DNA of 64,000 bases from Vibrio sp. CAU 1672 (lineage in GTDB: Bacteria > Pseudomonadota > Gammaproteobacteria > Enterobacterales > Vibrionaceae). A model generated the notes under the pieces. That model ran no database searches and was not told where the DNA came from. It worked only from the letters and a program-made list of their open reading frames with translations. The stretch's first letter is position 1, and each line of letters opens with the position of its first letter. Positions 29,783 through 39,641 of this stretch are shown here, one piece after another. The stretch lies in NCBI RefSeq assembly GCF_029223195.1, contig NZ_JARHUF010000002.1, positions 310,001 to 374,000 on the forward strand, in the 5' to 3' direction. The position numbers and the translations under genes were made by a program.

Positions 29783-30271
29783 GTGAAGATGATTAATAAG
29801 TTTCTTGCATGTTATGCCTTCGGTGCGCTTATTGTTTTCGGCGGGGTTTTATACCGAAACAATCTCAATCAACTGCAGTTAATCAAAAATAACCAAGATC
29901 CGATTGTGTATGGCCACGGGATCAAGTTTTCTGAGGACAGCACTTACAAGTACCGCAAATTTCATACTCTTGAACACGGTATGTTGCGGCGGTATCAAAT
30001 GAAAACGACCATTATGTCAATTGATGAACAGGAAACCGAAACCTTAAGAAAAGCCTATGATGTTTATTTCTGGGGTGGCGAGGTGTTTTCTATCAAGTTG
30101 ACAAGCAAGGACCAGGGCTACACGGCTGAGGATGAACCGGATTACACCGAAGCTCATCTGCTCGAGTATCCGCATGAGCAGTTTTTTCAGGTTATTTTTC
30201 AGGACAGTGAGGTGGTTTGTTATTCGAGCCTGCTGATCAACTCGGTGAAGTGCATTAAACTGTTCGCCTGA
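29783..30271 (+). CDS. VtrC-like membrane-anchored periplasmic protein (cassette 3, second copy)
   Basis: A 162-residue close paralogue of the preceding gene, from GTG 29783 with AAGGGG seven bases upstream, 12 bases after the first copy's stop. Same plan: membrane segment (ACYAFGALIVFGGVLY), then DVYFWGGEVFSIK, DYTEAHLLEYP, FFQVIFQD and CYSSLLINSVKC. The similarity and adjacency indicate tandem duplication followed by divergence. No third regulator-like gene accompanies it, so it may compete with the first copy, form a different heterodimer with the regulator, or widen ligand range. Confidence 0.82.
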   Translation: MKMINKFLACYAFGALIVFGGVLYRNNLNQLQLIKNNQDPIVYGHGIKFSEDSTYKYRKFHTLEHGMLRRYQMKTTIMSIDEQETETLRKAYDVYFWGGEVFSIKLTSKDQGYTAEDEPDYTEAHLLEYPHEQFFQVIFQDSEVVCYSSLLINSVKCIKLFA

Positions 30272-30467
30272 TTACTGATCAGCTCCGGTCAGACGGGATA
30301 CTTGATTAAGCGCTACCTTGCTTTTCAGTCAACAGATCGTAACGCCGCTGTTTTTCTCTACATTCGCATTATCGGAAGAACTTACGCCTGTCAGCTTACA
30401 CAATGACAAGCAATTTTCGGCATTTGAAATACTGGCGATAAACGACATTCCGGGACTACGTCTTCCA

Positions 30468-30507
30468 AAGAAAAGTCGCCTATTGCCGGTGACGGGCAAT
30501 AGGCGAC
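30468..30507 (-). terminator. Terminator of the broken old-yellow-enzyme gene
   Basis: Perfect 13-base stem GTCGCCTATTGCC / GGCAATAGGCGAC with a seven-base loop, followed on the minus strand by TTTTCTTT. It lies 40 bases past the stop of the gene remnant at 30547-30729. Confidence 0.75.
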
Positions 30508-30546
30508 ATAACCACGGTATTTATTCTACCAATAATACTCTCAGGG

Positions 30547-30729
30547 CTAGATTAACTCGTTGAGCATCCCTACGTCATAGGCGCTAAGCGGTTGCCCGGT
30601 TTTTACCTTTTCCACGTAATCTGGGTTGGCGATCAGTGGTCGGCCAATGGCGATAAGATCCGCATCTCCATTATTTAAAGCAGCACGGCCGCTTTCAGCA
30701 GTATAATTGCCACACGTAATTATACAGGC
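30547..30729 (-). pseudogene. C-terminal fragment of an old-yellow-enzyme family flavin oxidoreductase
   Basis: The minus strand reads ACIITCGNYTAESGRAALNN, then GDADLIAIGRPLIANPDYVEKV, and ends AYDVGMLNELI-stop. The piece DLIAIGRPLIANPD is the hallmark C-terminal segment of NemA-type ene reductases. An in-frame TAA lies five codons upstream of ACII, and nothing resembling the first ~300 residues is present nearby. Only about 60 codons and the native terminator survive, so this is the scar of a deletion. Confidence 0.7.
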
Positions 30730-31309
30730 TATCGATATACTGAGTTACTGTGCTCTGATAAGTGGCTGATTAACAGATCTTAACAGTGGTGAACTTGTTC
30801 AGGTATGTTTCTATTATAAAGCGAATGATTTGCGTTTAAATCAAGTCGGGTGTTTTAATTTGCTATCAGTGTTTAAATAAGCGCCAGATTGGTGTGATTC
30901 TTATTAGTACATTTTCACCTATTGAATGGTTAATGTTGGTACAATCAGTTGAATATAGGTTGTTGTGTGACAGAATTCACTACCTTATAAGTGTCTTTAT
31001 AGTAACCTGCACTTGTTTTTATGCTTTTGTTGAAATTAAGTTTTCAACGTTTTTAGGGGCTTGGTTTGGGTCTGAGTAAAAACTGACAGTGCATCTGCAA
31101 TTACAATAATTTATTAATGATGTTTTTTGTCAGAGATAGAGCCAAAACGACCAGATAATAATTAAAGTACTTTCATTGATGTGTGAGTTATATAACACGA
31201 TAGGTGAAAATATGGCTACATGTTTAGTGAACTTTATAACTTTAGCTGTTGAACCAAGTACTTCTATGGACACCCTGATTGATGCTAAATGTCGTAATGG
31301 ATTGATGTA
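30730..31309 (+). promoter_or_regulatory. AT-rich region before chemoreceptor 1, with CRP-like site
   Basis: No gene is supported. A small frame at 30894-31079 lacks a ribosome site. TGTGA-CAGAAT-TCACT at 30966-30981 differs by one base from the CRP consensus and could regulate the chemoreceptor gene 330 bases downstream. Confidence 0.45.
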
Positions 31310-32875
31310 ATGAAAAAAATAATATTACTTGCTGTCTGTATCATGTTTTTAATTGCTGCAATAACAAGCGCAATATCTACATCGTATATATCACACCATG
31401 AGATTGATAAGGTTATTTTGAAAAAGTCTCAGGTACAAGCTGAACTATTGGCTAAAAATGTAGAATATATTTTGAGTACCTCTTCACGTCCCTTGGAGGA
31501 AGTGCAAGAATTAGTTCAGTCGCTCAAAGCTCGTCCGGATATTAGCTATGCTATCCTGATCGACAAAAACGTTAAAGCAGTTGCTCATAGTGATGTTGAG
31601 AAATTAAACAAAGTTTATAACGATAACTACACGGTAGAGGGGGCAACAAGAGGAGTGGCAAAACACTCCAAATGGTATGCCGATGTCCAGGAAGTTTGGG
31701 TGCACGACATTTTATCTCCGGTTTATGTCAATGGCGAATTATACGGTACGTTTGATGTCGGTATTCCGGTTACCGAAGTCACGGAAGCTGCCGAAGGTAT
31801 TGTGGCTAGTCAGTTAGTGAGTATTTTAGTTATTTTCTTTGTATGTGGCGGCGTACTTATCTGGTTACTCAGCAGGCTGTTAAAACCTCTTACCAGCCTT
31901 CAGCATGCGCTGGAAAACATTTCGCAGGGTGACGGCGATCTTACCATTCGGCTACCTGTCCGTGGGAACGATGAGATTGCGCATATTTCGATGGCTTTCA
32001 ATGCGTTCGTCAGCAAAATCAATCAAATCGTGGATCAGGTGATCAATACAGGAACGGAACTGAGCCACTCAGCAACCGAGCTACAGAGTCAGTCACAGCA
32101 GGCACTGTTACGTGGTCATGAGCAAAGCGAGCAATCGTTATTGGTGGTGACGTCAATGAACGAGATGATTGCAACCATAGGTGAGATTTCACAAAACGCC
32201 GCTTGTGCCGCGGAGTCTGCAGAGTGCGCGACTGCTGAAACTCAAAATGGAAAACTGGTGCTGCAAGAGGCAACCGGTGTTATTACGGATCTTGCTGATC
32301 AAATGAACAATATGTCGGGGGTAGTCACTTCCCTGGCGGAACAAACGCAATCTATTGGCTCTATTCTTGAAGTTATTCGAGGTATTTCAGAACAAACCAA
32401 CCTGCTGGCGCTCAATGCGGCGATTGAGGCGGCACGTGCTGGTGAAGCTGGCCGAGGATTTGCGGTTGTGGCGGACGAAGTCAGAAACCTGGCGACCAAA
32501 ACGGCTCAGTCAACCAATGAAATCCAAGTTATGATTGATCAATTGCAGGATAAAGCCAGCAATGCGGTTGACGTGATGGAGGGCAGTAAGTCGTTAACCG
32601 TAGGAGGCACTCAGGCGACCGAAAAAGCCCAGCAGGCCCTCGAAAAAATTTCAGCACAGGTGATGACGATACTTGATATGAATACCCAGGTCGCTACTGC
32701 TACCGAACAGCAATCCAGTGTTGCGAATGAAATTAACGTTAATATGGATACAGTGGACCGTTCTGTGAAAGCCGGGCTGGCTGCCAGCCAGGAACTGGAA
32801 CAGTCCAGCCAGCATCTCGCTGAACTTGCTCAGACGTTAGACGGCCATGTGGGTTCTTTTACAATTAACCGCTAG
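31310..32875 (+). CDS. Methyl-accepting chemotaxis protein, Cache-type sensor
   Basis: A 521-residue chemoreceptor. First membrane segment at residues ~3-25. The periplasmic part (about 28-165) looks like a single Cache sensor ([36 protein letters not shown]). Second membrane segment at ~168-190, a HAMP domain ([22 protein letters not shown]), then the coiled signalling domain. The tip that binds CheA/CheW is intact: [35 protein letters not shown]. No C-terminal CheR-binding pentapeptide is seen. It is monocistronic. The ligand cannot be read from sequence. Confidence 0.93.
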   Translation: MKKIILLAVCIMFLIAAITSAISTSYISHHEIDKVILKKSQVQAELLAKNVEYILSTSSRPLEEVQELVQSLKARPDISYAILIDKNVKAVAHSDVEKLNKVYNDNYTVEGATRGVAKHSKWYADVQEVWVHDILSPVYVNGELYGTFDVGIPVTEVTEAAEGIVASQLVSILVIFFVCGGVLIWLLSRLLKPLTSLQHALENISQGDGDLTIRLPVRGNDEIAHISMAFNAFVSKINQIVDQVINTGTELSHSATELQSQSQQALLRGHEQSEQSLLVVTSMNEMIATIGEISQNAACAAESAECATAETQNGKLVLQEATGVITDLADQMNNMSGVVTSLAEQTQSIGSILEVIRGISEQTNLLALNAAIEAARAGEAGRGFAVVADEVRNLATKTAQSTNEIQVMIDQLQDKASNAVDVMEGSKSLTVGGTQATEKAQQALEKISAQVMTILDMNTQVATATEQQSSVANEINVNMDTVDRSVKAGLAASQELEQSSQHLAELAQTLDGHVGSFTINR

Positions 32876-32893
32876 CAGGTCATTCTTTTTGCC

Positions 32894-32917
32894 GCAGTCC
32901 CCTAATCAGGGGGCTGC
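32894..32917 (+). terminator. Hairpin after chemoreceptor 1
   Basis: GCAG-T-CCCCT-AATC-AGGGG-G-CTGC forms a nine-pair stem with one mismatch, starting 18 bases after the stop. No T-run follows. Confidence 0.45.
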
Positions 32918-33487
32918 CAATATCACAACTTAACCCTGATAGGTTTCATTTTCATCGTGTCCTTGATCTGAATGGGGTACGACGGGGCCATCTTTTGTCC
33001 CTTTTGAGTCATCCTGATGTACAAGAAACTCCGCCAGATCCTCAGTGATTACACTTACGGCATAATCAACTTACACGCGGTTATTAGCTTGGACAGTACA
33101 GACGCGAACCAGTGAGGAAGAATGGCCGTCAGGTGCCAGTTGATAAGCGGGTTTTCAGTGCCGTGTTGAGCTTTCTTCAACCTGAGGCGGTGTGGAAAGC
33201 AGAGCTCTCATGACCTTGTTTAGCAGCAGAGTGCTTCCAACGCTCCAAATAATAGAACTACATAGTGTTAGCAGAGCCACATTCGTGATAAGCATTATGT
33301 GTTGGATCTATCAATTTTATAAAAAACAATAATAGAGCTGATTATTTAGAGGTGTAAGGTAGTTATCCATATCGCGGTAAAAAACAAAAGCATCGTGTTT
33401 GAATTTTTAATGCCTAATGTTGCATTTATGTAGTATCTGGTGGCGTGTTAAGAGGGAAATAGCGCGAATATTAAAGATTTAAGTGTA
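32918..33487 (+). other. Intergenic region between the two chemoreceptors
   Basis: No intact gene. On the minus strand, 32930-33070 is open for 47 codons (containing SVITEDLAEFLVHQDDSKGT and ending in TYQG) with a stop immediately upstream and no start. It reads like the tail of a lost gene. The rest is AT-rich promoter sequence. Confidence 0.35.
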
Positions 33488-35092
33488 GTGAAGAAAATAG
33501 GGTTCAGTTATCTAACCGTGCTGGTGGTGTTTACCTTGGTATCTGTGATCTTGGCTCTGAATTTATCGACCTTAAATAAGGATATTGAAGTGCTCACCGA
33601 TAAAAGTTTGCCTTCGGTTTCTATTCTTAAAGGAATTCAGGTAGATATTACTAAGGTGCGTAAAGATGAGTTTTCATTATTACCTAATGGAGATAACCCC
33701 AAGATTGGCGAATGGTTGAATGATCTCGAGCAGTGGCGTGCGGACGTTCAAGCCGGAATTAAAGCGTATGAGGCGCTTGATCTCAACGAAAAGGAAAAAC
33801 AGGCATTTAGGGTATTCAAAGATACCTGGAATCAATATATCCAAGAAACCAAACCCTACAATGCGTTACTGGGTAAGGGCGATTCAGCCAGCGCCAATGA
33901 GGTTATTCTTTCCAGCTTCGCAACCTACTCTAAAGCGTTAAAGAGCCTCGATGACACGCTTGGGCTTAATGATCAGTTAGTGAATCAGATCGGTACAGAA
34001 GTGCAGAGTGCGGCGTCATCGACACAATACAGTGTCAGCTTAGGTACGATAGTCATTATTCTGGTCATGGCTTTGTCATCGGTATTATTGTCACGTGCTA
34101 TTTGTCGTCCGGTAGAACGTGCTCTTGAGTTTGCTTCTAAGATTGCCAAAGGCCAGTTAAACAACGTGATTGATGAGAGTGAGCTGAGTAAAGATGAACT
34201 CGGTACTTTGCTTCATGAGCTGGTTACCATGCAGACCAACCTGCACGCTTTAGTCTCTGAAATAAACGATTCGACGATTCAGCTTACCGCTGCGGTAGAG
34301 GAGGTCAGTGCGATTTCTTCGCAAACGGCGTCAGGAATGCAAAATCAGCAGCTTGAACTGAGTTCGGTTGCCTCGGCAATGACAGAGATGCAGGCCGCCG
34401 TGGGGGAAGTGGCACAGAATACGGAAGTTGCTGCAACTTCTGCTTATTCGGCAACGGAAGTGGCCAACCTGGGGGCAGATACACTGCAACAATCTATTGC
34501 TGTTATTGATCGGGTGTCGATACAGATCCAACAAGCTGATGAACTGGCTCAAGAGCTGGAGTCCAGCTCGAACAATATCAATATGGTTATGGACGTTATA
34601 CGCGGCATTGCGGAACAGACCAATCTACTGGCATTGAACGCGGCTATTGAGGCTGCCCGCGCCGGTGAGCAGGGGCGTGGGTTTGCGGTGGTTGCGGATG
34701 AGGTACGCTCGCTTGCTCAACGAACACAAGATTCGACTTCGCAGATCGTTGAGATCGTTAGCCTGTTACAGGAAAACACCAGTAAGATGGGGCTTTCAAG
34801 CAGAGATTGCCAGGCGGGTATTGCTCAGTGTGTTGAACAGGTCAATGACGCGGGGAATCAGATTGGTGAAATAGGGGCTTCAGTCGATAATATTGCGCAA
34901 ATGAGCACACAAATTGCGACCGCGTGCAGCGAGCAAAATGCAGTGTCTGAAGAGTTGAGTCGAAGCGTTGAAAATATTAATAGTGCTTCTACTGAAATGG
35001 CAGAAGGTGCGTCTCAGACAGCAGCAGCATGTCACGAAATCAGTAGTTTGGCACATAACTTAAAGCTAAGAATGGCGTCCTTTAAGCTGTAA
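33488..35092 (+). CDS. Methyl-accepting chemotaxis protein, four-helix-bundle sensor
   Basis: A 534-residue chemoreceptor read from GTG 33488 ([15 protein letters not shown]). Membrane segment at ~5-25, then a helical periplasmic domain (about 30-180) of the 4HB_MCP type ([27 protein letters not shown]), second membrane segment ~183-205, HAMP and signalling domain. The signalling tip is intact ([35 protein letters not shown]). The N-terminus is unusually short before the first membrane segment and no strong ribosome site is visible, so the start is uncertain. The ligand is unknown. Confidence 0.92.
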   Translation: MKKIGFSYLTVLVVFTLVSVILALNLSTLNKDIEVLTDKSLPSVSILKGIQVDITKVRKDEFSLLPNGDNPKIGEWLNDLEQWRADVQAGIKAYEALDLNEKEKQAFRVFKDTWNQYIQETKPYNALLGKGDSASANEVILSSFATYSKALKSLDDTLGLNDQLVNQIGTEVQSAASSTQYSVSLGTIVIILVMALSSVLLSRAICRPVERALEFASKIAKGQLNNVIDESELSKDELGTLLHELVTMQTNLHALVSEINDSTIQLTAAVEEVSAISSQTASGMQNQQLELSSVASAMTEMQAAVGEVAQNTEVAATSAYSATEVANLGADTLQQSIAVIDRVSIQIQQADELAQELESSSNNINMVMDVIRGIAEQTNLLALNAAIEAARAGEQGRGFAVVADEVRSLAQRTQDSTSQIVEIVSLLQENTSKMGLSSRDCQAGIAQCVEQVNDAGNQIGEIGASVDNIAQMSTQIATACSEQNAVSEELSRSVENINSASTEMAEGASQTAAACHEISSLAHNLKLRMASFKL

Positions 35093-35120
35093 TCTTCGTT
35101 ATTCTGTAGGCTATTTACAT

Positions 35121-35171
35121 CCAACGGTTTTTTACCAGCCTTGCCTAAGGTATTGCTGGTAAAAACGTTGG
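35121..35171 (+). terminator. Strong inverted repeat after chemoreceptor 2
   Basis: CCAACG-GTTTTTTACCAGC pairs with GCTGGTAAAAA-CGTTGG with a 15-base loop and one small bulge, 29 bases after the stop. It is a likely transcript end, although the T-run is inside the stem. Confidence 0.5.
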
Positions 35172-35281
35172 CGTTGGAAAGGCGCTCATTTGAAATGATT
35201 CGCGTAGCAGGTTCCATTCCCTTTTTTAAAACAACGCGTCCTCGCGTTAACAAGCATAATAAGTGCTGTGTGGTTGTTAAT

Positions 35282-35320
35282 TACATACTGAGCGATTATC
35301 TGTTTAGCGCTCAGTATGTA
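35282..35320. terminator. Bidirectional hairpin between convergent genes
   Basis: Perfect 13-base arms TACATACTGAGCG / CGCTCAGTATGTA with a 13-base loop. It lies 15 bases past the leftward fsa stop and downstream of the rightward chemoreceptor, so it can serve both directions. Confidence 0.6.
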
Positions 35321-35334
35321 TGAATTAAGAGTTA

Positions 35335-36009
35335 TCAGCTTTCAAATGAAAGTTTGTTGCCGAATGCGTTTTTCCAGTCTTTATCGAACTGATCCACAGC
35401 AGGTTGAACCGCCGGGTGAGCGAACATTTGCGCGGCTACATCCACCGGCAGTGTGATGGCTTCGATACCCAGTTTCATCACTTCCATGGCCTGCTGGGTG
35501 TTTTTAAAGCTCGCCGCTAGAATTTTTGCTGGCAGTTGGTTTTGATCCAGCAGCAGTTGCAGGTCTGCCACTACTTCCACACCGTTACCGTTCATCGCAT
35601 CAATCCGGTTGACGTAAGGTGCCAGGTAGTCTGCGCCGCACAGGGCCGCAAGGAAGCCTTGCTGAGCCGAGTAGATTGCGGTTGCCAGCACAGTAATGCC
35701 TTCTTTTTTCATCAGCTTAATTGCCGCCAGACCGGTTTCTGTTGCCGGCACTTTCACTACCATATCGTAAGGCATTTCATTGATTTGGCGCGCTTCTTCG
35801 ACCATACCGTCAACCGTTGTGCTGACAACCTGGGCGTGAAAGCGTGGAGAACCACCAAGTGCATCTTGCATACCTGTCAGGGTTTCATTCAGTCCCTGTT
35901 TTGATTTCGCCAGAATGCTTGGGTTTGTTGTTACACCTTTAAGTGGCAGGCATTGGTTAAAGCGTTTTACTTCTGCCACGTCAGCAGTATCTAAATAAAG
36001 TTCAATCAT
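35335..36009 (-). CDS. fsaA: Fructose-6-phosphate aldolase / transaldolase-like
   Basis: A 224-residue TIM-barrel aldolase. ATG 36009 (MIELYLDTADVAEVKRF) is the family start; the longer frame upstream is the divergent promoter region. Schiff-base Lys86 lies in MVVKVPATETGLAAIK, matching Lys85 of E. coli FsaA. GVTTNPSI and LKGIEAITLP-like segments are also present (here LGIEAITLPVDVAAQMF). It would interconvert fructose-6-phosphate with dihydroxyacetone and glyceraldehyde-3-phosphate, or related aldols. It is divergent from pflE/pflF, and the same neighbours (ybiY, ybiW) flank fsaA in E. coli. Confidence 0.88.
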   Translation of the reverse strand: MIELYLDTADVAEVKRFNQCLPLKGVTTNPSILAKSKQGLNETLTGMQDALGGSPRFHAQVVSTTVDGMVEEARQINEMPYDMVVKVPATETGLAAIKLMKKEGITVLATAIYSAQQGFLAALCGADYLAPYVNRIDAMNGNGVEVVADLQLLLDQNQLPAKILAASFKNTQQAMEVMKLGIEAITLPVDVAAQMFAHPAVQPAVDQFDKDWKNAFGNKLSFES

Positions 36010-36079
36010 GGTCTCTACCTTAAACAAAATCGTCGTTTTGATGATGGGATCACTATAGATCTGACAATCGACGCAGATC

Positions 36080-36093
36080 TTGATTTTGATCAA
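36080..36093 (+). promoter_or_regulatory. FNR box
   Basis: TTGAT-TTTG-ATCAA is an exact match to the FNR consensus TTGAT-N4-ATCAA. It lies between fsaA (start 71 bases left) and pflE (start 161 bases right), which fits anaerobic induction of an oxygen-sensitive glycyl-radical enzyme. Confidence 0.75.
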
Positions 36094-36099
36094 TTGAAA

Positions 36100-36135
36100 T
36101 TTCATTTGAAACCATAATAATTTCATTAAGTGAAA
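36100..36135 (+). promoter_or_regulatory. Two operator-like palindromes for the DeoR regulator
   Basis: TTTCATTTGAAA (36100-36111) and TTTCATTAAGTGAAA (36121-36135) share TTTCA/TGAAA half-sites. A third, TTTCAAATGAAA, lies at 39642-39653 in front of the deoR-type gene. The arrangement suggests control of the whole cluster and autoregulation. Confidence 0.6.
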
Positions 36136-36253
36136 GTAAAACGAAGCTTGCTGACCATCAAATGAAGCTTTCAAGCCAAGTTTTAAATCAAGAAAGCGAT
36201 TTGAAACAACCCAAAGCAGTGTCGTAGAAGCGCAAACCAAGAGGCAAACAGAG

Positions 36254-37183
36254 ATGTATTTCAATATTCAGAGATTCTCTACCCACGATGGCGATGGCAT
36301 TCGCTCCATTCTGTTTCTGAAAGGATGCAGCTTGTCTTGTCCCTGGTGTCAGAACCCAGAGAGCCGCAGCGAAAAGCGTTCACTGTTGTTTGATGCGCGC
36401 AGCTGCATGGCGGACTGCCAGCTTTGTGTTTCTGCTTATCAAGCCACGGTGAACGACGCAGTGGTGAATGATGGCATTCAACGTATCGATAACCAGCTCA
36501 TCATCAATCGCAAGGCGATCAAAGAAGACCAGCTGATTGCGCTGAGAAACGTCTGCCCGACCCAGGCACTGACAGTCTGCGGTGAAGAAGCAAAATCAGA
36601 CATGCTGTTCGATGCACTAATGAAGGACAAGCCTTTTTTTGACCAAAGCCAGGGCGGGGTTACTTTCTCTGGTGGCGAACCATTAATGCAAGCGGATCTG
36701 GTGGCCGAACTGGCTGAGCGTCTGCATGAAAACCACGTCTCTACCGCGATTGAATCGTGTATGCATGTGCCGTGGAAGAATGTGAAGAAAGCTGCGCCGC
36801 ACATCGATTGCTGGCTTGCTGATTTGAAACACACCGACGAAGAAAAGTTTCTTAGCTGGGCAAAAGGCTCGCTAAAACGCATTAAAGACAATTTGCGAAA
36901 ACTGGCACCGATGGCGAAGCGGATAGTGATTCGCGTTCCTGTCGTGCCGGGTTTCAATGACACTATCGAAGAGTTGCAAGACATCATCGATTTTGCGGCT
37001 TCATTAGCAAGCTGCCACGAACTTCACTTGCTGCCGTACCACACGCTCGGCATCAATAAATACCGTTTGCTCGATATGCCTTATGAGTGTTCTGACCAGC
37101 CATTAAACAAACCAGAACTGCTAGAAAGCGCCATGCAATACGCAAGCGACAATACCCAACTTAACGTGATTGTAAGAGGTTAA
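36254..37183 (+). CDS. pflE: Glycyl-radical enzyme activating enzyme (radical SAM)
   Basis: A 309-residue radical SAM activase. The SAM cluster motif C-X3-C-X2-C lies at FLKGCSLSCPWCQNPES. A Cys-rich insert follows (SCMADCQLC ... NVCPTQAL), consistent with extra ferredoxin-like Fe-S binding. GGVTFSGGEPLMQ is the SAM-binding strand. It should abstract a hydrogen from the C-terminal glycine of the enzyme encoded three bases downstream, using 5'-deoxyadenosyl radical. Gene order and sequence resemble E. coli ybiY/ybiW. The start is ATG 36254, divergent from fsaA. Confidence 0.92.
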   Translation: MYFNIQRFSTHDGDGIRSILFLKGCSLSCPWCQNPESRSEKRSLLFDARSCMADCQLCVSAYQATVNDAVVNDGIQRIDNQLIINRKAIKEDQLIALRNVCPTQALTVCGEEAKSDMLFDALMKDKPFFDQSQGGVTFSGGEPLMQADLVAELAERLHENHVSTAIESCMHVPWKNVKKAAPHIDCWLADLKHTDEEKFLSWAKGSLKRIKDNLRKLAPMAKRIVIRVPVVPGFNDTIEELQDIIDFAASLASCHELHLLPYHTLGINKYRLLDMPYECSDQPLNKPELLESAMQYASDNTQLNVIVRG

Positions 37184-37185
37184 CC

Positions 37186-39624
37186 ATGGATCTGAATTAT
37201 CTTCCTGAGCGTATCAAAGCGCATAAACTGGCACTGGTAAATGTGGTCACGCCACCAATCTGTACCGAGCGTGCTGAGGCCTACACCCGCGCTTATCAGG
37301 CCAACGAAGACAAACCGGTGATTGTTCAGCGCGCATTGGCACTGCAAGAGCACTTGCGCACCCGTACCATCTGGATCAAGCATGACGAGCTGATTGTCGG
37401 TAACCAGGCGAGCAAAGTGCGCGCGGCACCGATCTTCCCGGAATACACCGTGCGCTGGATTGAGGCCGAAATTGATCAGCTGGCTGACCGTCCGGGGGCA
37501 GGCTTTGCGGTTACTGAAGAAGACAAACAGAGCATCCACGCCATCACGCCATACTGGCGTGGTAAAACTGTCCAAGATCGTTGCTATGGTTTGTTTACCG
37601 ATGAACAGCAAGAGATCCTGGCGAGTACCATCATCAAAGCCGAAGGTAACATGACATCGGGTGATGCGCACCTTGCGGTTGATAACGAAAAGATTCTCAA
37701 GCTGGGTATGAATGGCTTGCTGGCAGACGTGCGCCAGCATCGCGTGAACAATGACGTGTCAACATTTGAAGGCTTGAAGAAAGAGCAGTTCTACAAGTCG
37801 GTGGAAATCGTTTTGTTGGCGATTCAGGACCACATGCTGAGTTACGCAGATCTGGCGCTTGAAATGGCACAAAAAGAAACGCGCCCGGAGCGAAAAGCGG
37901 AACTTGAAACGATTGGTGAAAATTGCCGTCATGTCGCTTATCACGCGCCTACGAACTTCTGGCAAGCACTGCAGCTGAGCTACTTTGTTCAGCTGATGCT
38001 GCAGATTGAATCAAACGGTCACTCGGTCTCTTTTGGTCGTATGGACCAGTTCCTCAACGAGTTCTACATTCGTGATATCGAAAACGGCACGATTGAGAAA
38101 GATTTCGCATTAGAGTTACTGCAAAGTTGCTGGTTGAAGCTGCTGGAAGTGAACAAGATCCGTTCCGGCGCGCACTCAAAAGCATCCGCAGGTTCTCCGC
38201 TGTACCAAAACGTGTGTATCGGCGGTCAGAAGCTGAATGAAAATGGTGAGCCGGAAGACGCAGTTAATCCGCTTTCTTGGGCGATTCTGGAATCTTGTGG
38301 TCAGTTACGTTCCACCCAGCCTAACTTGAGTGTGCGTTACCACGAAGGCTTGAACCAAGAGTTCCTGATGGGCTGTATCGAAGTGATTAAATGCGGCTTT
38401 GGTATGCCGGCATTCAACAATGACGAGATTGTGATTCCTGAATTCATCAAGCTGGGTGTCGAAAAAGAAGATGCCTACAACTACGCCTCAATCGGCTGTA
38501 TCGAAACGGCGGTTCCGGGCAAATGGGGTTACCGTTGTACCGGTATGAGCTTCATTAACTTCGCGCGTATTCTGCTGGCTGCACTTAACGAAGGTGTGGA
38601 TGCGACAACAGGTAAAGCTTTCTTGCCGCACGATAAGTCTTTGGCAAAAGGTAACTTCGAGAACTTTGAACAAATGACGGCTTCCTGGGCTGAGCAAATC
38701 CGCTACTACACGCGTAAGTCGATTGAGATTGATACCGTAGTCGATAGCGTACTGGAGCAACAAGCGCAGGACATCTTCTGTTCTACGCTGGTGGATGACT
38801 GTCTGGCGCGCGGGAAAACGGTGAAAGAGGGCGGGGCGAAATACGATTGGGTGTCCGGTCTTCAAGTCGGTATCGCTAACCTGGGCAACAGCCTGGCGGC
38901 GATTAAGCACCTTGTTTTTGGTGATGCGCAAATCACCCAAGCCGTGATTTCACAACAACAGTTAGCAAAAGCATTAGAAGAAGACTTCGACGGTATTGAG
39001 AACGAGCAGCTTCGCCAACGCCTTATCAACTTCGCGCCAAAATACGGCAACGATGATGACGCGGTAGACCAGCTAATGGCAGACGCTTACCAGGTGTACA
39101 TTGATGAGCTAGAGCAGTTCGTCAACACGCGTCATGGTCGTGGTCCGATTGGCGGCGGTTACTACGCGGGGACATCCAGTATCTCTGCCAACGTGCCATT
39201 CGGTGCATCAACCATGGCAACCCCGGATGGTCGTAAAGCGAAAACGCCACTGGCAGAAGGTGCAAGTCCATCTTCTGGCTCAGACCGCTTAGGTCCAACG
39301 GCGGTGTACAATTCGGTCGGTAAGATCCAGGCGAATAAGATTCTGGGAGGCGTACTGCTTAACCAGAAGTTAAGCCCGGCAGCCGTGGCGTCAGAGGGGG
39401 ACAAACTGAAACTGTCGATGCTGATCCGAACCTTCTTTAACCACCATAAAGGCTGGCATGTGCAATACAACATCGTCTCTCGCGATACCTTGTTAGCGGC
39501 GAAGAAGAACCCGGAGCAATACCGCGATCTGGTGGTGCGCGTGGCGGGTTACTCGGCTTTCTTTACCGCATTATCACCAGATGCGCAGGATGACATTATC
39601 GCGCGTACTGAGCATGAGTTGTAA
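37186..39624 (+). CDS. pflF: Glycyl-radical enzyme, PflF/YbiW type
   Basis: An 812-residue glycyl-radical enzyme. The radical glycine is Gly788 in RVAGYSAFF near the C-terminus. The catalytic Cys and adjacent acidic residue lie in SIGCIETAVPGKWGYR, a GCIE pattern nearer to diol/glycerol-dehydratase-type family members than to true pyruvate formate-lyase, which has a Cys-Cys pair. The length equals E. coli YbiW (810). The substrate is unknown; neighbours suggest a sugar or dihydroxyacetone-linked intermediate. ATG 37186 follows the activase stop by two bases, so the two are translationally coupled. Confidence 0.9.
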   Translation: MDLNYLPERIKAHKLALVNVVTPPICTERAEAYTRAYQANEDKPVIVQRALALQEHLRTRTIWIKHDELIVGNQASKVRAAPIFPEYTVRWIEAEIDQLADRPGAGFAVTEEDKQSIHAITPYWRGKTVQDRCYGLFTDEQQEILASTIIKAEGNMTSGDAHLAVDNEKILKLGMNGLLADVRQHRVNNDVSTFEGLKKEQFYKSVEIVLLAIQDHMLSYADLALEMAQKETRPERKAELETIGENCRHVAYHAPTNFWQALQLSYFVQLMLQIESNGHSVSFGRMDQFLNEFYIRDIENGTIEKDFALELLQSCWLKLLEVNKIRSGAHSKASAGSPLYQNVCIGGQKLNENGEPEDAVNPLSWAILESCGQLRSTQPNLSVRYHEGLNQEFLMGCIEVIKCGFGMPAFNNDEIVIPEFIKLGVEKEDAYNYASIGCIETAVPGKWGYRCTGMSFINFARILLAALNEGVDATTGKAFLPHDKSLAKGNFENFEQMTASWAEQIRYYTRKSIEIDTVVDSVLEQQAQDIFCSTLVDDCLARGKTVKEGGAKYDWVSGLQVGIANLGNSLAAIKHLVFGDAQITQAVISQQQLAKALEEDFDGIENEQLRQRLINFAPKYGNDDDAVDQLMADAYQVYIDELEQFVNTRHGRGPIGGGYYAGTSSISANVPFGASTMATPDGRKAKTPLAEGASPSSGSDRLGPTAVYNSVGKIQANKILGGVLLNQKLSPAAVASEGDKLKLSMLIRTFFNHHKGWHVQYNIVSRDTLLAAKKNPEQYRDLVVRVAGYSAFFTALSPDAQDDIIARTEHEL

Positions 39625-39641
39625 CTGAAGTTTCAGTTTGG

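Noticed and set aside
30318..30563. 81-codon plus-strand frame
   Set aside because: It runs across the inverted-repeat terminator and the tail of the minus-strand oxidoreductase remnant; no start signal.
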